Shown here: positions 40,775 through 49,183 of the stretch, in pieces
Numbering within the stretch: the stretch's first letter is position 1
Layout of the letters: each line of letters opens with the position of its first letter
Origin: Fibrobacter sp. UWEL
Lineage (GTDB): Bacteria; Fibrobacterota; Fibrobacteria; Fibrobacterales; Fibrobacteraceae
Assembly (NCBI RefSeq): GCF_900142535.1
Contig: NZ_FRBE01000013.1
Location: 45,564 to 109,563 of the forward strand
Reading direction: 5' to 3'
DNA: 64,000 bases
Translations under genes and position numbers: made by a program
Notes under the pieces: model-generated
What the model was told of the DNA's origin: nothing
Seen by the model: the letters and a program-made list of their open reading frames with translations, nothing else
Database searches by the model: none

Positions 40775-43423
40775 ATGAAAAAAAATACATTTGGCATGCG
40801 AGAAATTATCATTCTCCTCGTGATTGCTATCTCCGCCTGGTCTGTATGGCCGTCTATTCAGGTTCACACTCTTAAGGGTGAAGAACAGAAAGCCTTCGTC
40901 AAGGAAAACCCGAAGACCGCTTCTAGGTCTATCAACTTCGGTTTGGACCTTGCAGGTGGTACCAGCATTACCCTGGAAATCGATAAGTCCGGCCTCAAGG
41001 AAAACGAAGACATCAAGGATATCCGCGAACAGTCTTTGGAAATCATCCGTAACCGTGTTGACCAGTATGGTCTTTCTGAACCGCAGATTTCTCCCAGCGG
41101 TGACGACCGAATCCTGGTTGAACTGGCAGGTGTGGATGATTCCACTGCAAAGGCTCTCGTGGGTTCTACCGCAAAACTCGAATTTAAGATTCTGGCAGAA
41201 GCTGAACGCTTCCCCCAGGTTGTTGGCGTAATTGACCAGTACCTGACCCGCCAGACTAAGGATATCGCTGCTGACGCTGCTCAGGCTGATTCCGCAAAGG
41301 CTGCTGACTCTACCGTCGCTCCTGCTGCTGATACCGCTAAGGCTCTCTCCGACGAAGAACTTCTCGGTGGCGCAACTCAGACTGCAGAAGCAGCTCCTGC
41401 TAAGGATTCCGCAGCTCCTGCCGAAGAAGCTAAGGCCGAACCGGCAAGCGCAGTCGGCGTAGCTCTGTCCTCTTACTTCACTGCTTTCTATAACGGTGGC
41501 TTCATCGCTGAAGAAAACATCGAAAAGGTCAAGAAGCTTCTTGAAACCGACGGTGTGAAGAAGTTGATTCCCCGTGACGTTCAGTTCGCTTTCGGTAGCG
41601 GTCTGGAACCCATGGAACGCGGCTCCAAGCTCAAGGCAAAGCGCCTGTACCTCCTGAAGAAGCGTGCTGAAATGGGCGGTGAAGACATCGTTGACGCTCA
41701 GCCCCGCCGTATGTCTGATGGTATGAATGCTGGTGAAGTTGGCGTTAGCCTGAAGTTCGGTGGCATCGGTCCTAAGAAGTTCTCCGCTGTGACCGCCGCT
41801 AACGTTAAGAAGCAGATGGCTATCGTTCTTGACAACCAGGTGATTTCCGCTCCTCGCATTAACGAACGTATCCCCAACGGCGAAGCTCAGATTACCGGTC
41901 TGGACGACATGGCTGAAGCAAACCGCTTGGCAGTTGTGCTCCGCGCAGGTGCTCTGAAGGCTCCCATGAACATCATCGAATCTCGCAGCGTGGGTGCTAC
42001 CCTCGGTGAAGAAAACATTGTCCAGGGCTTCGGTTCCGGTGCAATCGGTCTTCTCCTCTGCTTGGTCTTCATGGTTGCTTACTATCGTCTCGGTGGTTTC
42101 ATTGCTAGCCTCGGTATGATCATCAATACCTTGGTCACCGCAGCTGTCATGTCCGTGTTCAGCGCAACCCTGACCCTCCCGGGTATCGCAGGCTTCATCC
42201 TGGTGCTGGGTATGTCTCTCGACGCCAACGTGATTATTTACGAACGTATCCGTGAAGAACTGAAGGGCGGTCTCACCGCTCGTGCAGCAGTGGCTAAGGG
42301 TTATGAACGTGCATTCAGCGCAATCTTCGACTCTAACTTGACCACCGTTCTTACCGCACTTATTTTGTACAAGATTGGTACCGGTTCCGTGAAGGGTTTC
42401 GGTCTTACCTTGATGATCGGTATTATCACTTCTCTCTTCTGCGCTCTTACTGTTACTCGCGCCGTGTTCGACTGGAAGCTTGCTAAGCAGGATGCAACCA
42501 CCCTCTCTATCGGTGGCGGCTTCAAGGCTCTTAACAATGCAAACTTGGCAATCGTTCCCAACCGTCGCAAGTTCGGTCTGCTTTCTCTCATCCTGATCGT
42601 TGCAAGCATTGCCTCTGTTGCAATCAAGGGCTTCGACTTCAGCATTGACTTCACTGGTGGTCAGGTTTACACTGTCCAGTACCAGGATCAGGACAAGCAC
42701 GAAGCTGACCTGAACAAGGCTCTCGAAGACGCAGGCGTGAAGGGTGCTAAGGTTCGCTCTCTGGGTGGTACCTCCGCTAACTCTTACCAGATCAGCATGA
42801 AGGCTTCCGAAGACGCTCAGTTCGAAGTCACCATGAAGAACGCTTTCGAAAAGGCTAACCAGCAGGTTGAAATCGTCGCTAAGGACAGCGTTGGTCCTAC
42901 CATCGGTAAGGAACTCCGTAACGACGCTATCTTGGCTATCATCCTGGCTTGGATCGCAATTGGTCTCTATGTCTGGTTCCGATTCGGTAAGCTTGGTCTT
43001 GGTTTCGGTATCGGTGCTGTTGTTGGCCTGGTCCACGACTCCATCATTACCTTGGGCTTCATCTCCATCTGCGGTCTTTCCTTCGATGGTGCTCTGATTG
43101 CTTCCCTCCTGACCATGATCGGTTACTCCGTTAACGATACCATCGTGGTGTTCGACCGCGTTCGTGAAAACGCCGCTCTCCATGGCACTACCGGTTTCGA
43201 CAAGACTCTGAATGCTTCTATCAACCAGTGCTTCAGCCGTACGGTGATTACCTCTCTTACCACCTTGTTCGTCTGCTTGGTCCTGTCCGTTATGGGCGGT
43301 TCTTCCATCCGCGACTTCGGTATGGTGATGGTGTTCGGTGTCCTCATCGGTACCTACTCTTCCGTATGCGTTTGCTCTCCCTTCGTGCTCTGGTACTCCA
43401 AGCATTTCAAGGGCGGCGTATAA
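40775..43423 (+). CDS. secDF: SecD-SecF fusion protein-translocation protein
   Basis: 882-aa fusion of SecD and SecF, which use proton motive force to pull proteins across the membrane after SecYEG. SecD half: INFGLDLAGGTSITLEI (about residue 55), the periplasmic domain and the GMSLDANVIIYERIREEL helix (about 480). SecF half begins near 600 with FDFSIDFTGGQVYTVQY and ends with NDTIVVFDRVRENAAL (about 785). Residues about 165-230 form an Ala/Asp/Glu/Pro low-complexity insert. Such fusions occur in several phyla. ATG 40775 is good; AAGGGATTAGAA lies ahead. Confidence 0.95.
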   Translation: MKKNTFGMREIIILLVIAISAWSVWPSIQVHTLKGEEQKAFVKENPKTASRSINFGLDLAGGTSITLEIDKSGLKENEDIKDIREQSLEIIRNRVDQYGLSEPQISPSGDDRILVELAGVDDSTAKALVGSTAKLEFKILAEAERFPQVVGVIDQYLTRQTKDIAADAAQADSAKAADSTVAPAADTAKALSDEELLGGATQTAEAAPAKDSAAPAEEAKAEPASAVGVALSSYFTAFYNGGFIAEENIEKVKKLLETDGVKKLIPRDVQFAFGSGLEPMERGSKLKAKRLYLLKKRAEMGGEDIVDAQPRRMSDGMNAGEVGVSLKFGGIGPKKFSAVTAANVKKQMAIVLDNQVISAPRINERIPNGEAQITGLDDMAEANRLAVVLRAGALKAPMNIIESRSVGATLGEENIVQGFGSGAIGLLLCLVFMVAYYRLGGFIASLGMIINTLVTAAVMSVFSATLTLPGIAGFILVLGMSLDANVIIYERIREELKGGLTARAAVAKGYERAFSAIFDSNLTTVLTALILYKIGTGSVKGFGLTLMIGIITSLFCALTVTRAVFDWKLAKQDATTLSIGGGFKALNNANLAIVPNRRKFGLLSLILIVASIASVAIKGFDFSIDFTGGQVYTVQYQDQDKHEADLNKALEDAGVKGAKVRSLGGTSANSYQISMKASEDAQFEVTMKNAFEKANQQVEIVAKDSVGPTIGKELRNDAILAIILAWIAIGLYVWFRFGKLGLGFGIGAVVGLVHDSIITLGFISICGLSFDGALIASLLTMIGYSVNDTIVVFDRVRENAALHGTTGFDKTLNASINQCFSRTVITSLTTLFVCLVLSVMGGSSIRDFGMVMVFGVLIGTYSSVCVCSPFVLWYSKHFKGGV

Positions 43424-43453
43424 TTCGCAGCTGCTGAAAAAAGCAAAAAATTT

Positions 43454-43484
43454 AAGGCTCGGACTTGTTCCGAGCCTTTTTTTA
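43454..43484 (+). terminator. Terminator after secDF
   Basis: AAGGCTCGGA-CTTGT-TCCGAGCCTTTTTTT. Confidence 0.85.
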
Positions 43485-43530
43485 CACTCGAAATTTTCTA
43501 AATTAACCCCCGTTCGATCAAGGGGGCTCT

Positions 43531-44466
43531 ATGCTCAAGAAGTACTACAAAATCGAATCAGGGCGCCTCGCTAGTGCCCCGAACGAAGAAGTGGCCGACA
43601 TCGTTATGATGGGTTCTCTTAGCCAGGAACAGCGAAGCGTGCTGGTTAAGGAATACGAAATCACTGAGCATACCATTGCGTCTGCATTCGACTCCGACGA
43701 ACTTTCCCGTATAGAATACGACGATGACTTTACCACCATCGTGTTTAAGAAGCCCAAGAACTATTCTGCGGCGGATAACTTCCAGTTCCGCGTGGAATCT
43801 TTCGGTATCTTCATCTTTAAGGACTGGGTGCTGCTCCTGACGGACTCCGACATTCCTATTACCGATGAGAAACGCTTCTCCAAGATTGACAGCCTGAACA
43901 CCTTCGTATTGAAGGTCCTGAGCTACGCTATCTACCACTTCAACGAACACTTGAAGATCATCAACCGCATCAACGATGAACTGGAACAGAAGCTCCGTAC
44001 TGCAATGGAAAACAAGTACCTGCTTTCTATGTTCAGCTTGAACAAGGGCTTGATCTACTACGTGAGCGCTCTGAACAGTAACGATACCCTGCTCCGTAAG
44101 CTCCAGATGGGCCGCAGCCTGAACTGGACCGAGGCTGAACGTGAACTACTGGAAGACATCCAGATTGAAAACGGCCAGAGCCTCCAGCAGGCAAACATCT
44201 ACGCCAACATTTTGACGTCCATGATGGATGCACGCGCAAGTGTTATCAGCAACAACGTGAATACGCTGATGAAGAACTTGACCATCGTGACCATTTCTAT
44301 CAGCCTCCCGACGTTCTTCGCCAGCTTGTTCGGTATGAACGTGCGACTGCCCTTCGGTATGAACGGTGACGCCAGTGGTGGCAATGAAATGTCCTTCTGG
44401 ATTATTATCGCCATGTGTGTCCTGTCCGTGTTGGTCTTTATGGCCTTCTGGGGCAAGAAGAAGTAA
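43531..44466 (+). CDS. corA: CorA-like magnesium/divalent cation transporter
   Basis: 311-aa membrane channel of the CorA 2-TM-GxN superfamily. The N-terminal domain is cytoplasmic; two C-terminal helices are NLTIVTISISLPTFFASLFGMNV and FWIIIAMCVLSVLVFMAFW. The selectivity motif GMN is at residue 268 and a second GMN follows in LPFGMNG, which is unusual: the family normally has only one. The long helix INDELEQKLRTAMENKYLLSMF forms the stalk. ATG 43531 has AGGGGG near. Ends with basic GKKK. The gene-free palindromic region follows. Confidence 0.92.
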   Translation: MLKKYYKIESGRLASAPNEEVADIVMMGSLSQEQRSVLVKEYEITEHTIASAFDSDELSRIEYDDDFTTIVFKKPKNYSAADNFQFRVESFGIFIFKDWVLLLTDSDIPITDEKRFSKIDSLNTFVLKVLSYAIYHFNEHLKIINRINDELEQKLRTAMENKYLLSMFSLNKGLIYYVSALNSNDTLLRKLQMGRSLNWTEAERELLEDIQIENGQSLQQANIYANILTSMMDARASVISNNVNTLMKNLTIVTISISLPTFFASLFGMNVRLPFGMNGDASGGNEMSFWIIIAMCVLSVLVFMAFWGKKK

Positions 44467-44514
44467 CCAGAATTTCCTGAAATCTCTCACATAGAATCCT
44501 TGAATTCGTCTGCG

Positions 44515-44778
44515 ATACATACTAAAGAGGCTGTGTATGCCGTTTAGTATGCATGTATTTTGATGCTCTTAAATACCCGTACCTACTAAAGCGCACATAA
44601 GTGCGGTTTGGTATGCATGGAATGAGCTCTGCTGACTACAGAGAGGCCTTTGCGAGGTGGCTTTGTTGCTGAGGATACCTACTAAAACGATTTGGCGAGG
44701 CGTTTAGTATGTATGAGTTTGATTTATCCAAAAATTCGATACCTACTAAAACGTTTAATACTGTTCTTTAGTATGTAT
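44515..44778. repeat. Four-unit palindromic array ATAC(A/C)TACTAAA-N16-TTT(A/G)GTATG(C/T)AT
   Basis: Units at 44515-44554, 44579-44618, 44675-44714 and 44739-44778 each have 12-nt arms and a centre of exactly 16 nt; the centres differ fully. Unit starts are 64, 96 and 64 bp apart (all multiples of 32). Gaps 1 and 3 are both 24 nt. Arm sequence, not only pairing, is conserved: the C-T mismatch at arm position 5 recurs in units 2 to 4. Confidence 0.75.
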
Positions 44779-44791
44779 CAGACGAAAAGAA

Positions 44792-44831
44792 AAGGCCCAC
44801 AAGCTTTGCTTGTGGGCCGTAATCTTTTTTT
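44792..44831 (+). terminator. Strong terminator within palindromic region
   Basis: GGCCCACAAGC-TTT-GCTTGTGGGCC then a T-run of 7; likely ends the corA-side transcript and any array transcript. Confidence 0.75.
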
Positions 44832-44838
44832 GAGGAGT

Positions 44839-45060
44839 CAGGGGGAGTCCCCTGCATCATGATTTTTCATGATTGTTTATATCTAGACAAAATTGAGGAG
44901 GAAGCTTTGCTTCCCCTCAACAGTAGAAGGTAAGCATGTGCTCCGCACATGTGAAGCCTCCTGATTTTTGCAGTAAGGGGGAGGTTGAGGGGATACTCCC
45001 CTCACACCCGAATACTAGCAAAGCTAGTTTCGGTAAGGGGTTTCAGGGGGCGGGAGCCCC
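44839..45060. repeat. Seven further hairpins in a row before polyprenyl synthase
   Basis: CAGGGG/CCCCTG (44839-44854), ATCATGA/TCATGAT (44856-44873), TTGAGG-A-GGAAGC/GCTTCCCCTCAA (44893-44920), CATGTGC/GCACATG (44935-44951), GAGGGG/CCCCTC (44987-45003), CCGAA-TA-CTAGC/GCTAG-T-TTCGG (45008-45033), GGGGC/GCCCC (45047-45060). Loops are mostly 3-5 nt. Confidence 0.65.
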
Positions 45061-45067
45061 ATGAGGC

Positions 45068-46078
45068 TTAGTTCCCTCGGTTGCTCATGGAGGCAATCAT
45101 TTCGACGATCTGGTCGGTAAAGTCCCCATTGGGCAGCGTCTGGGCGATTTCTAGAGCCTTTTCCAGATGGTCCTGAGCGCAGGCCTTCGCCTTCTTGAAA
45201 GCGTCCTTAGCGTTCAGGCATTCCAGGATCTTTTCGGGAATACCAGCCTCGGATGCCTTGGCGATGTAGCCTTCCATCTGGGCACGTTCGTCAGCCGTAC
45301 AGCCATCGAAGTAATACAACAGCGGGAGGGTAATCAGCCCGTTGGACAGATCCGTAAACTTAGCCTTGTCCAGATTCTGACTGCCAAAACCGTAGTCCAA
45401 CAGATCGTCTACAATCTGGAAAGCAATGCCAAAGTGCGCTCCCATCTGGGCACAACGTGCGGCGGTTTCCTTGTCAAATCCTGCCAGGATGCCACCGATC
45501 TTTGCGGCTGATTCAATGAGGGCGGCAGTCTTCCCGTCAATGATCTTGTCGTACATTTCAAAAGACAAGCTCATGTCGCCGGAGTGGTCCAGCTCGAGAA
45601 TTTCACCTGCAATCAGTTTGTCTGCAGCATTGGAAAGTTCAACGGGAATCTCGCGGGATTCTTCGTCAATGACGCAGCGCATTGCCTGGGAAAGAACGTA
45701 GTCGCCAATAAGGACAGCCACCTGAGTGCCCCATTCCTTATGGGCCGTCTTCTTGCCGCGGCGGATATCCGTCCCGTCAATAATGTCGTCGTGAACGAGG
45801 CTTGCTAGATGCAGCATTTCGACGCCGGCGCAAGCGTGTGCCACTCGGGAGGGCTCGGGCTTTACGGCACCGCTCTGGGCAATCAAGCACAGAAGGGTAG
45901 AGCGGATGCGCTTACCCTTGCGCTGGAAAAGGGATTCAAGACGTTCGCTAATTCCGGACGGGGCGTTCTTCGCCACGTCATCGATAACACGTTCTGTAAG
46001 CGTAAGGGTATCCTGAACCAGGTCTCTCGCTTGGGAGAGTACGGTCTGGAAGTCTGCCTTTGCGTTGCTAGAAATCAT
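45068..46078 (-). CDS. Polyprenyl (trans-isoprenyl) diphosphate synthase
   Basis: 336-aa enzyme that lengthens isoprenyl diphosphate chains with IPP, probably to octaprenyl-type products for quinones. First Asp motif is LVHDDIIDGTDIRRG (DDxxD); the second is QIVDDLLDYGF. The region before the first motif has small residues (EMLHLASL), which fits a long-chain (C30-C50) synthase rather than IspA. ATG 46078 lies 2 bp past the gyrB stop, so the gene is translated from the same message. The palindromic region lies behind it. Confidence 0.9.
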   Translation of the reverse strand: MISSNAKADFQTVLSQARDLVQDTLTLTERVIDDVAKNAPSGISERLESLFQRKGKRIRSTLLCLIAQSGAVKPEPSRVAHACAGVEMLHLASLVHDDIIDGTDIRRGKKTAHKEWGTQVAVLIGDYVLSQAMRCVIDEESREIPVELSNAADKLIAGEILELDHSGDMSLSFEMYDKIIDGKTAALIESAAKIGGILAGFDKETAARCAQMGAHFGIAFQIVDDLLDYGFGSQNLDKAKFTDLSNGLITLPLLYYFDGCTADERAQMEGYIAKASEAGIPEKILECLNAKDAFKKAKACAQDHLEKALEIAQTLPNGDFTDQIVEMIASMSNRGN

Positions 46079-46080
46079 AA

Positions 46081-48030
46081 CTAAACATCCAACTCGTCAA
46101 GAACCTTGTAAGCGTTGCTTTCGATGAACTTACGGCGGGGTTCAACGTCTTCACCCATGAGCATGCTAAAGATCTGGTCAGCGACCACAGCGTCTTCCAC
46201 ATAGCACTGCTTCAGGAAGCGGCGTTCCGGATCCATGGTGGTTTCGAACAGCTGTTCCGGAGACATTTCACCCAGACCTTTGAATCGAGTGATCGTCACG
46301 TTCTTCTTGTCTTCCAGCTTGGCCATTGCTTCGTCCTTGGCGTCTTCATCGAACAGGTACTGTTCCTTCAGACCTACCTTCAGCTTGTACAGAGGAGGCA
46401 TTGCCAGGTAAACGTGGCCGTTGTCAATCAGCGGGCGCATGTAGCGGAAGAAGAAAGTCAACAGCAAAGTCTGGATATGAGAGCCGTCCACATCAGCATC
46501 GGTCATGATGACAATCTTGTGGTAGCGGAGCTTTTCCAGCTTACATTCGGAACCCAGACCGCAACCAATAGCGTTCACCAGGTTCTGGATTTCTTCGGTG
46601 TCCAGCACGCGGTGGAGGCTTGCCTTTTCCACGTTCAGGATCTTACCGCGCAGCGGGAGGATTGCCTGGAATTCGCGCTTGCGGCCCTGCTTTGCAGAAC
46701 CACCTGCAGAGTCACCTTCCACGATGAACATTTCGCATTCCTTCGGATCGCGGCTAGAGCAGTCTGCCAGCTTACCCGGAAGGCCACCGCTTTCCAGCAC
46801 GTTCTTACGGCGAGCCAGGTTACGAGCCTTATGGGCTGCTTCACGAGCCTGGGCCGCATTATAAACCTTGTCCAGAATGACACGAACTGCGTTGGGATTT
46901 TCCTGGAAGTATTCTTCCAGCTTGGCGCCAAATGCACTTGCCACATAGCTGGTGATTTCGGAGTTGCCCAGCTTACGCTTGGTCTGGCCTTCGAACTGAG
47001 GTTGAGATACCTTAATAGCGATAACGGCAGTCAGACCTTCACGGATATCGTCAGCGGTAATGCTGATGTCCTTCTTGCCCTTGGGCATGTCTGCTGCAAA
47101 CTTGTTGATCACGCGGGTCAATGCAGTCTTGAAGCCCGTAACGTGAGTACCGCCATCGTAGGTGTTCACGTTGTTCACGAAGCTAAAGAAGTTTTCCTGA
47201 TAGCCATCGTTGTACCACATGGCCACTTCCAGCGGGTACTGGCCATCGGGCATTACCAGGTGGATGGGTTCGTTGAACAGCGGGGTACGATGTTCGTCCA
47301 CATAGCGGACGAATTCGGAAACGCCACCCGGGTAGCAGAATGTTTCAGAAGGCTTGCTCTCGTCACGTTCGTCGGTGAGGGTCAAACGCAGACCGCTCAT
47401 CAAGAAAGCGAGTTCGCGGAAACGAGTTGCCAAAGTATCGTAAACGTAAACGGTTTCGCTGAAGATGGTATCATCCGGATAGAATTCGATGGTGGTACCA
47501 GTATCGTCATCAGCGCAGGTGCCAATTTCCTGCTGGGGACCGCAAGGAATACCCTTGCTGAAAGTCTGGGTTACAACCTTGCCCTTACGGCGTACGGTAG
47601 CGATCAGCTTGTTGGAAAGTGCGTTCACGCAGCTCACGCCCACGCCATGAAGACCTGCAGAAACCTTATAGGAATTGCTGTCGAACTTACCACCCGCATG
47701 GAGCTTGGTCATGACCACTTCCAGGGTACCCACCTTTTCCTTGGGGTGGATGTCGGTCGGAATGCCACGACCGTTATCGGTCACGCGGATGCCGTTACCC
47801 GGCAAAATTGCAATTTCGATGTGGTTACAGAAGCCCGCCAGGGATTCGTCCACGGAGTTGTCCACCACTTCCCACACCAGGTGGTGCAGGCCACGAATGT
47901 CGGTAGAACCGATGTACATTGCCGGGCGAACACGGACTGCTTCCAGACCTTCCAGCACGGTAATATTGGAACCGCTGTAATCTTCTTCGGCCTTCTTCAG
48001 TTCTTCTGTAGAAACGTTATTTTCTGCCAT
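46081..48030 (-). CDS. gyrB: DNA gyrase subunit B
   Basis: 649-aa GyrB: ATPase subunit of gyrase, driving negative supercoiling. GHKL ATPase: VWEVVDNSVDESLAGF, DNGRGIP, AGLHGVGVSCVNALS. TOPRIM domain has EGDSAGGSAKQGRKREFQAILPLRGK in two segments and MTDADVDGSHI. The C-terminus ends RRKFIESNAYKVLDELDV, as in short bacterial GyrB (no insert). ParE is a close alternative but the C-terminal motif favours gyrase. ATG 48030 is preferred; TTG 48048 adds 6 residues. It sits between a DUF721 gene and the polyprenyl synthase gene. Confidence 0.94.
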   Translation of the reverse strand: MAENNVSTEELKKAEEDYSGSNITVLEGLEAVRVRPAMYIGSTDIRGLHHLVWEVVDNSVDESLAGFCNHIEIAILPGNGIRVTDNGRGIPTDIHPKEKVGTLEVVMTKLHAGGKFDSNSYKVSAGLHGVGVSCVNALSNKLIATVRRKGKVVTQTFSKGIPCGPQQEIGTCADDDTGTTIEFYPDDTIFSETVYVYDTLATRFRELAFLMSGLRLTLTDERDESKPSETFCYPGGVSEFVRYVDEHRTPLFNEPIHLVMPDGQYPLEVAMWYNDGYQENFFSFVNNVNTYDGGTHVTGFKTALTRVINKFAADMPKGKKDISITADDIREGLTAVIAIKVSQPQFEGQTKRKLGNSEITSYVASAFGAKLEEYFQENPNAVRVILDKVYNAAQAREAAHKARNLARRKNVLESGGLPGKLADCSSRDPKECEMFIVEGDSAGGSAKQGRKREFQAILPLRGKILNVEKASLHRVLDTEEIQNLVNAIGCGLGSECKLEKLRYHKIVIMTDADVDGSHIQTLLLTFFFRYMRPLIDNGHVYLAMPPLYKLKVGLKEQYLFDEDAKDEAMAKLEDKKNVTITRFKGLGEMSPEQLFETTMDPERRFLKQCYVEDAVVADQIFSMLMGEDVEPRRKFIESNAYKVLDELDV

Positions 48031-48044
48031 CTTTTTTACACCTA

Positions 48045-48371
48045 TCAAACCAGTCGGATGTCCCGCACGGCGGGCTTACCCAACACTAAATTACACTTGT
48101 CAATAATAGCTTTTTTTTGCAGGAACAACTCCTGCTTCCATGCGGAATTGGCTGCCTTTAGCACCAAAATATTCTTCTCTAGACTGACCAGTTTTACATG
48201 GGGTAAAATCAGGTCTCCCACCACTTCCGAAAACCGTTCGCACAGGGTAGAAAAGGTCATGTCGTCGGAGATTTTATTCTTGTCCAGAACCATTTTTAAA
48301 AGCACGCTAATATCAGCGGGACCGCTCCCGCTGAAGTGCTTGCTGCGCCTTTTCAAATCAAAGCTAGGCAC
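48045..48371 (-). CDS. DUF721/DciA-like protein
   Basis: 108-aa protein of the DUF721 family; DciA members load the replicative helicase DnaB in bacteria without DnaC. Seen: LCERFSEVVGDLILPHVKLVSLEKNILVLKAANSAWKQEL in pieces. The start is GTG 48371 with AGGGG at 4 nt. Adjacency to gyrB is the common arrangement for this family (recF-DUF721-gyrB). Similarity is over the whole length, but helicase loading is a family-level inference. Confidence 0.8.
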   Translation of the reverse strand: MPSFDLKRRSKHFSGSGPADISVLLKMVLDKNKISDDMTFSTLCERFSEVVGDLILPHVKLVSLEKNILVLKAANSAWKQELFLQKKAIIDKCNLVLGKPAVRDIRLV

Positions 48372-48392
48372 TATTCCCCTCGGCCTTTTTTC

Positions 48393-49166
48393 TTAAAGAA
48401 GTAGAATCTTGGAAAGGACGAAGCCGCCAATCAAAATGCTGGTCATGCCGCACACCACGGTAGCCTTCGTTGCCTTACCCACGCCTTCTGCGCCTGCTGT
48501 GGTGGTAAACCCAAAGAAGCAAGCGTAGCTAGCGATAAAGTAGCCGTAAACGGTTGCCTTGATCAAGCCCACGAACAAGTCCCAGTTCTCGTAGAACATG
48601 CGCACGCCGTAGAAGAATACGGAGAAGGAAACATCCTTATAGAGGGCTGCCACTTCGTAACCACCCACAATACCTACGAAGATACTGATGATGGTCAAGA
48701 TGGGAAGCATGATCACGGTTGCGATGAGTCGTGGGGCCAACAAGAACTTGTAAGGACTAAGACCCAATACTTTGTATGCATCCAGCTGTTCCGTCACCGC
48801 CATGGTGCCCAGTTCGGAACACATGGAGGCTCCGATACGACCCGCCAGGACCATTGCCGTAAGAATGGGACAAAGTTCCACCATCACGGACTTTCCCACA
48901 GCCATACCTACGAACATCAAGGGAATCATATCGGCAAACTGGTAAGCCAGCTGCCAGGACATGATAGCGCCTGTAGCAAGAGATGCTGCCAGCACCACAG
49001 GGATACTGGTGACGCCCACCTGTTGCATCTGTTCCACTGTCGTGTGGAAATTGCTAAATGCTCCGGGAATATTCTTAAACATCTGCCACACGAAATGCAG
49101 GTAGCTTACCACCGTGTGCAGAAACTTGCGAATAAACCTTCCGAGGGCTTCGGCAATCTTGTTCAT
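48393..49166 (-). CDS. mlaE: MlaE-family ABC transporter permease
   Basis: 257-aa membrane permease of the MlaE family, moving phospholipid between inner and outer membranes to keep lipid asymmetry. Hallmarks: VGKSVMVELCPILTAMVLAGRIGASMCSELGTM in segments, with the conserved E-G-R pattern, and EQLDAYKVLGLSPYKFLLAPRLIATV. Five to six helices are apparent. No mlaF, mlaD or mlaB gene is in the window. DUF721 begins 21 bp downstream, and ctpA ends 17 bp upstream, so these genes form one run. Confidence 0.92.
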   Translation of the reverse strand: MNKIAEALGRFIRKFLHTVVSYLHFVWQMFKNIPGAFSNFHTTVEQMQQVGVTSIPVVLAASLATGAIMSWQLAYQFADMIPLMFVGMAVGKSVMVELCPILTAMVLAGRIGASMCSELGTMAVTEQLDAYKVLGLSPYKFLLAPRLIATVIMLPILTIISIFVGIVGGYEVAALYKDVSFSVFFYGVRMFYENWDLFVGLIKATVYGYFIASYACFFGFTTTAGAEGVGKATKATVVCGMTSILIGGFVLSKILLL

Positions 49167-49183
49167 TAGCGGAACACCTTAAA

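Larger units (their letters stand above)
44467..45067. other. 600-bp gene-free region of ordered palindromes
   Basis: No ORF supported. Left half (44515-44778) holds four long palindromic units; right half (44792-45060) holds eight short hairpins back to back. The two halves are described separately. Confidence 0.6.

Noticed and set aside
40769..43405. 878-codon minus-strand open frame opposite secDF
   Set aside because: Same cause: mirror of the biased codons in secDF. Composition is not like a real protein and no motif is visible.
44515..44778. CRISPR array reading of the palindromic units
   Set aside because: Only four units, the variable part lies inside the palindrome rather than between repeats, gaps are unequal (24, 56, 24 nt), and no cas gene is seen.
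46414..48396. 660-codon plus-strand frame opposite gyrB
   Set aside because: Antisense to an unmistakable gyrB; no start signal.
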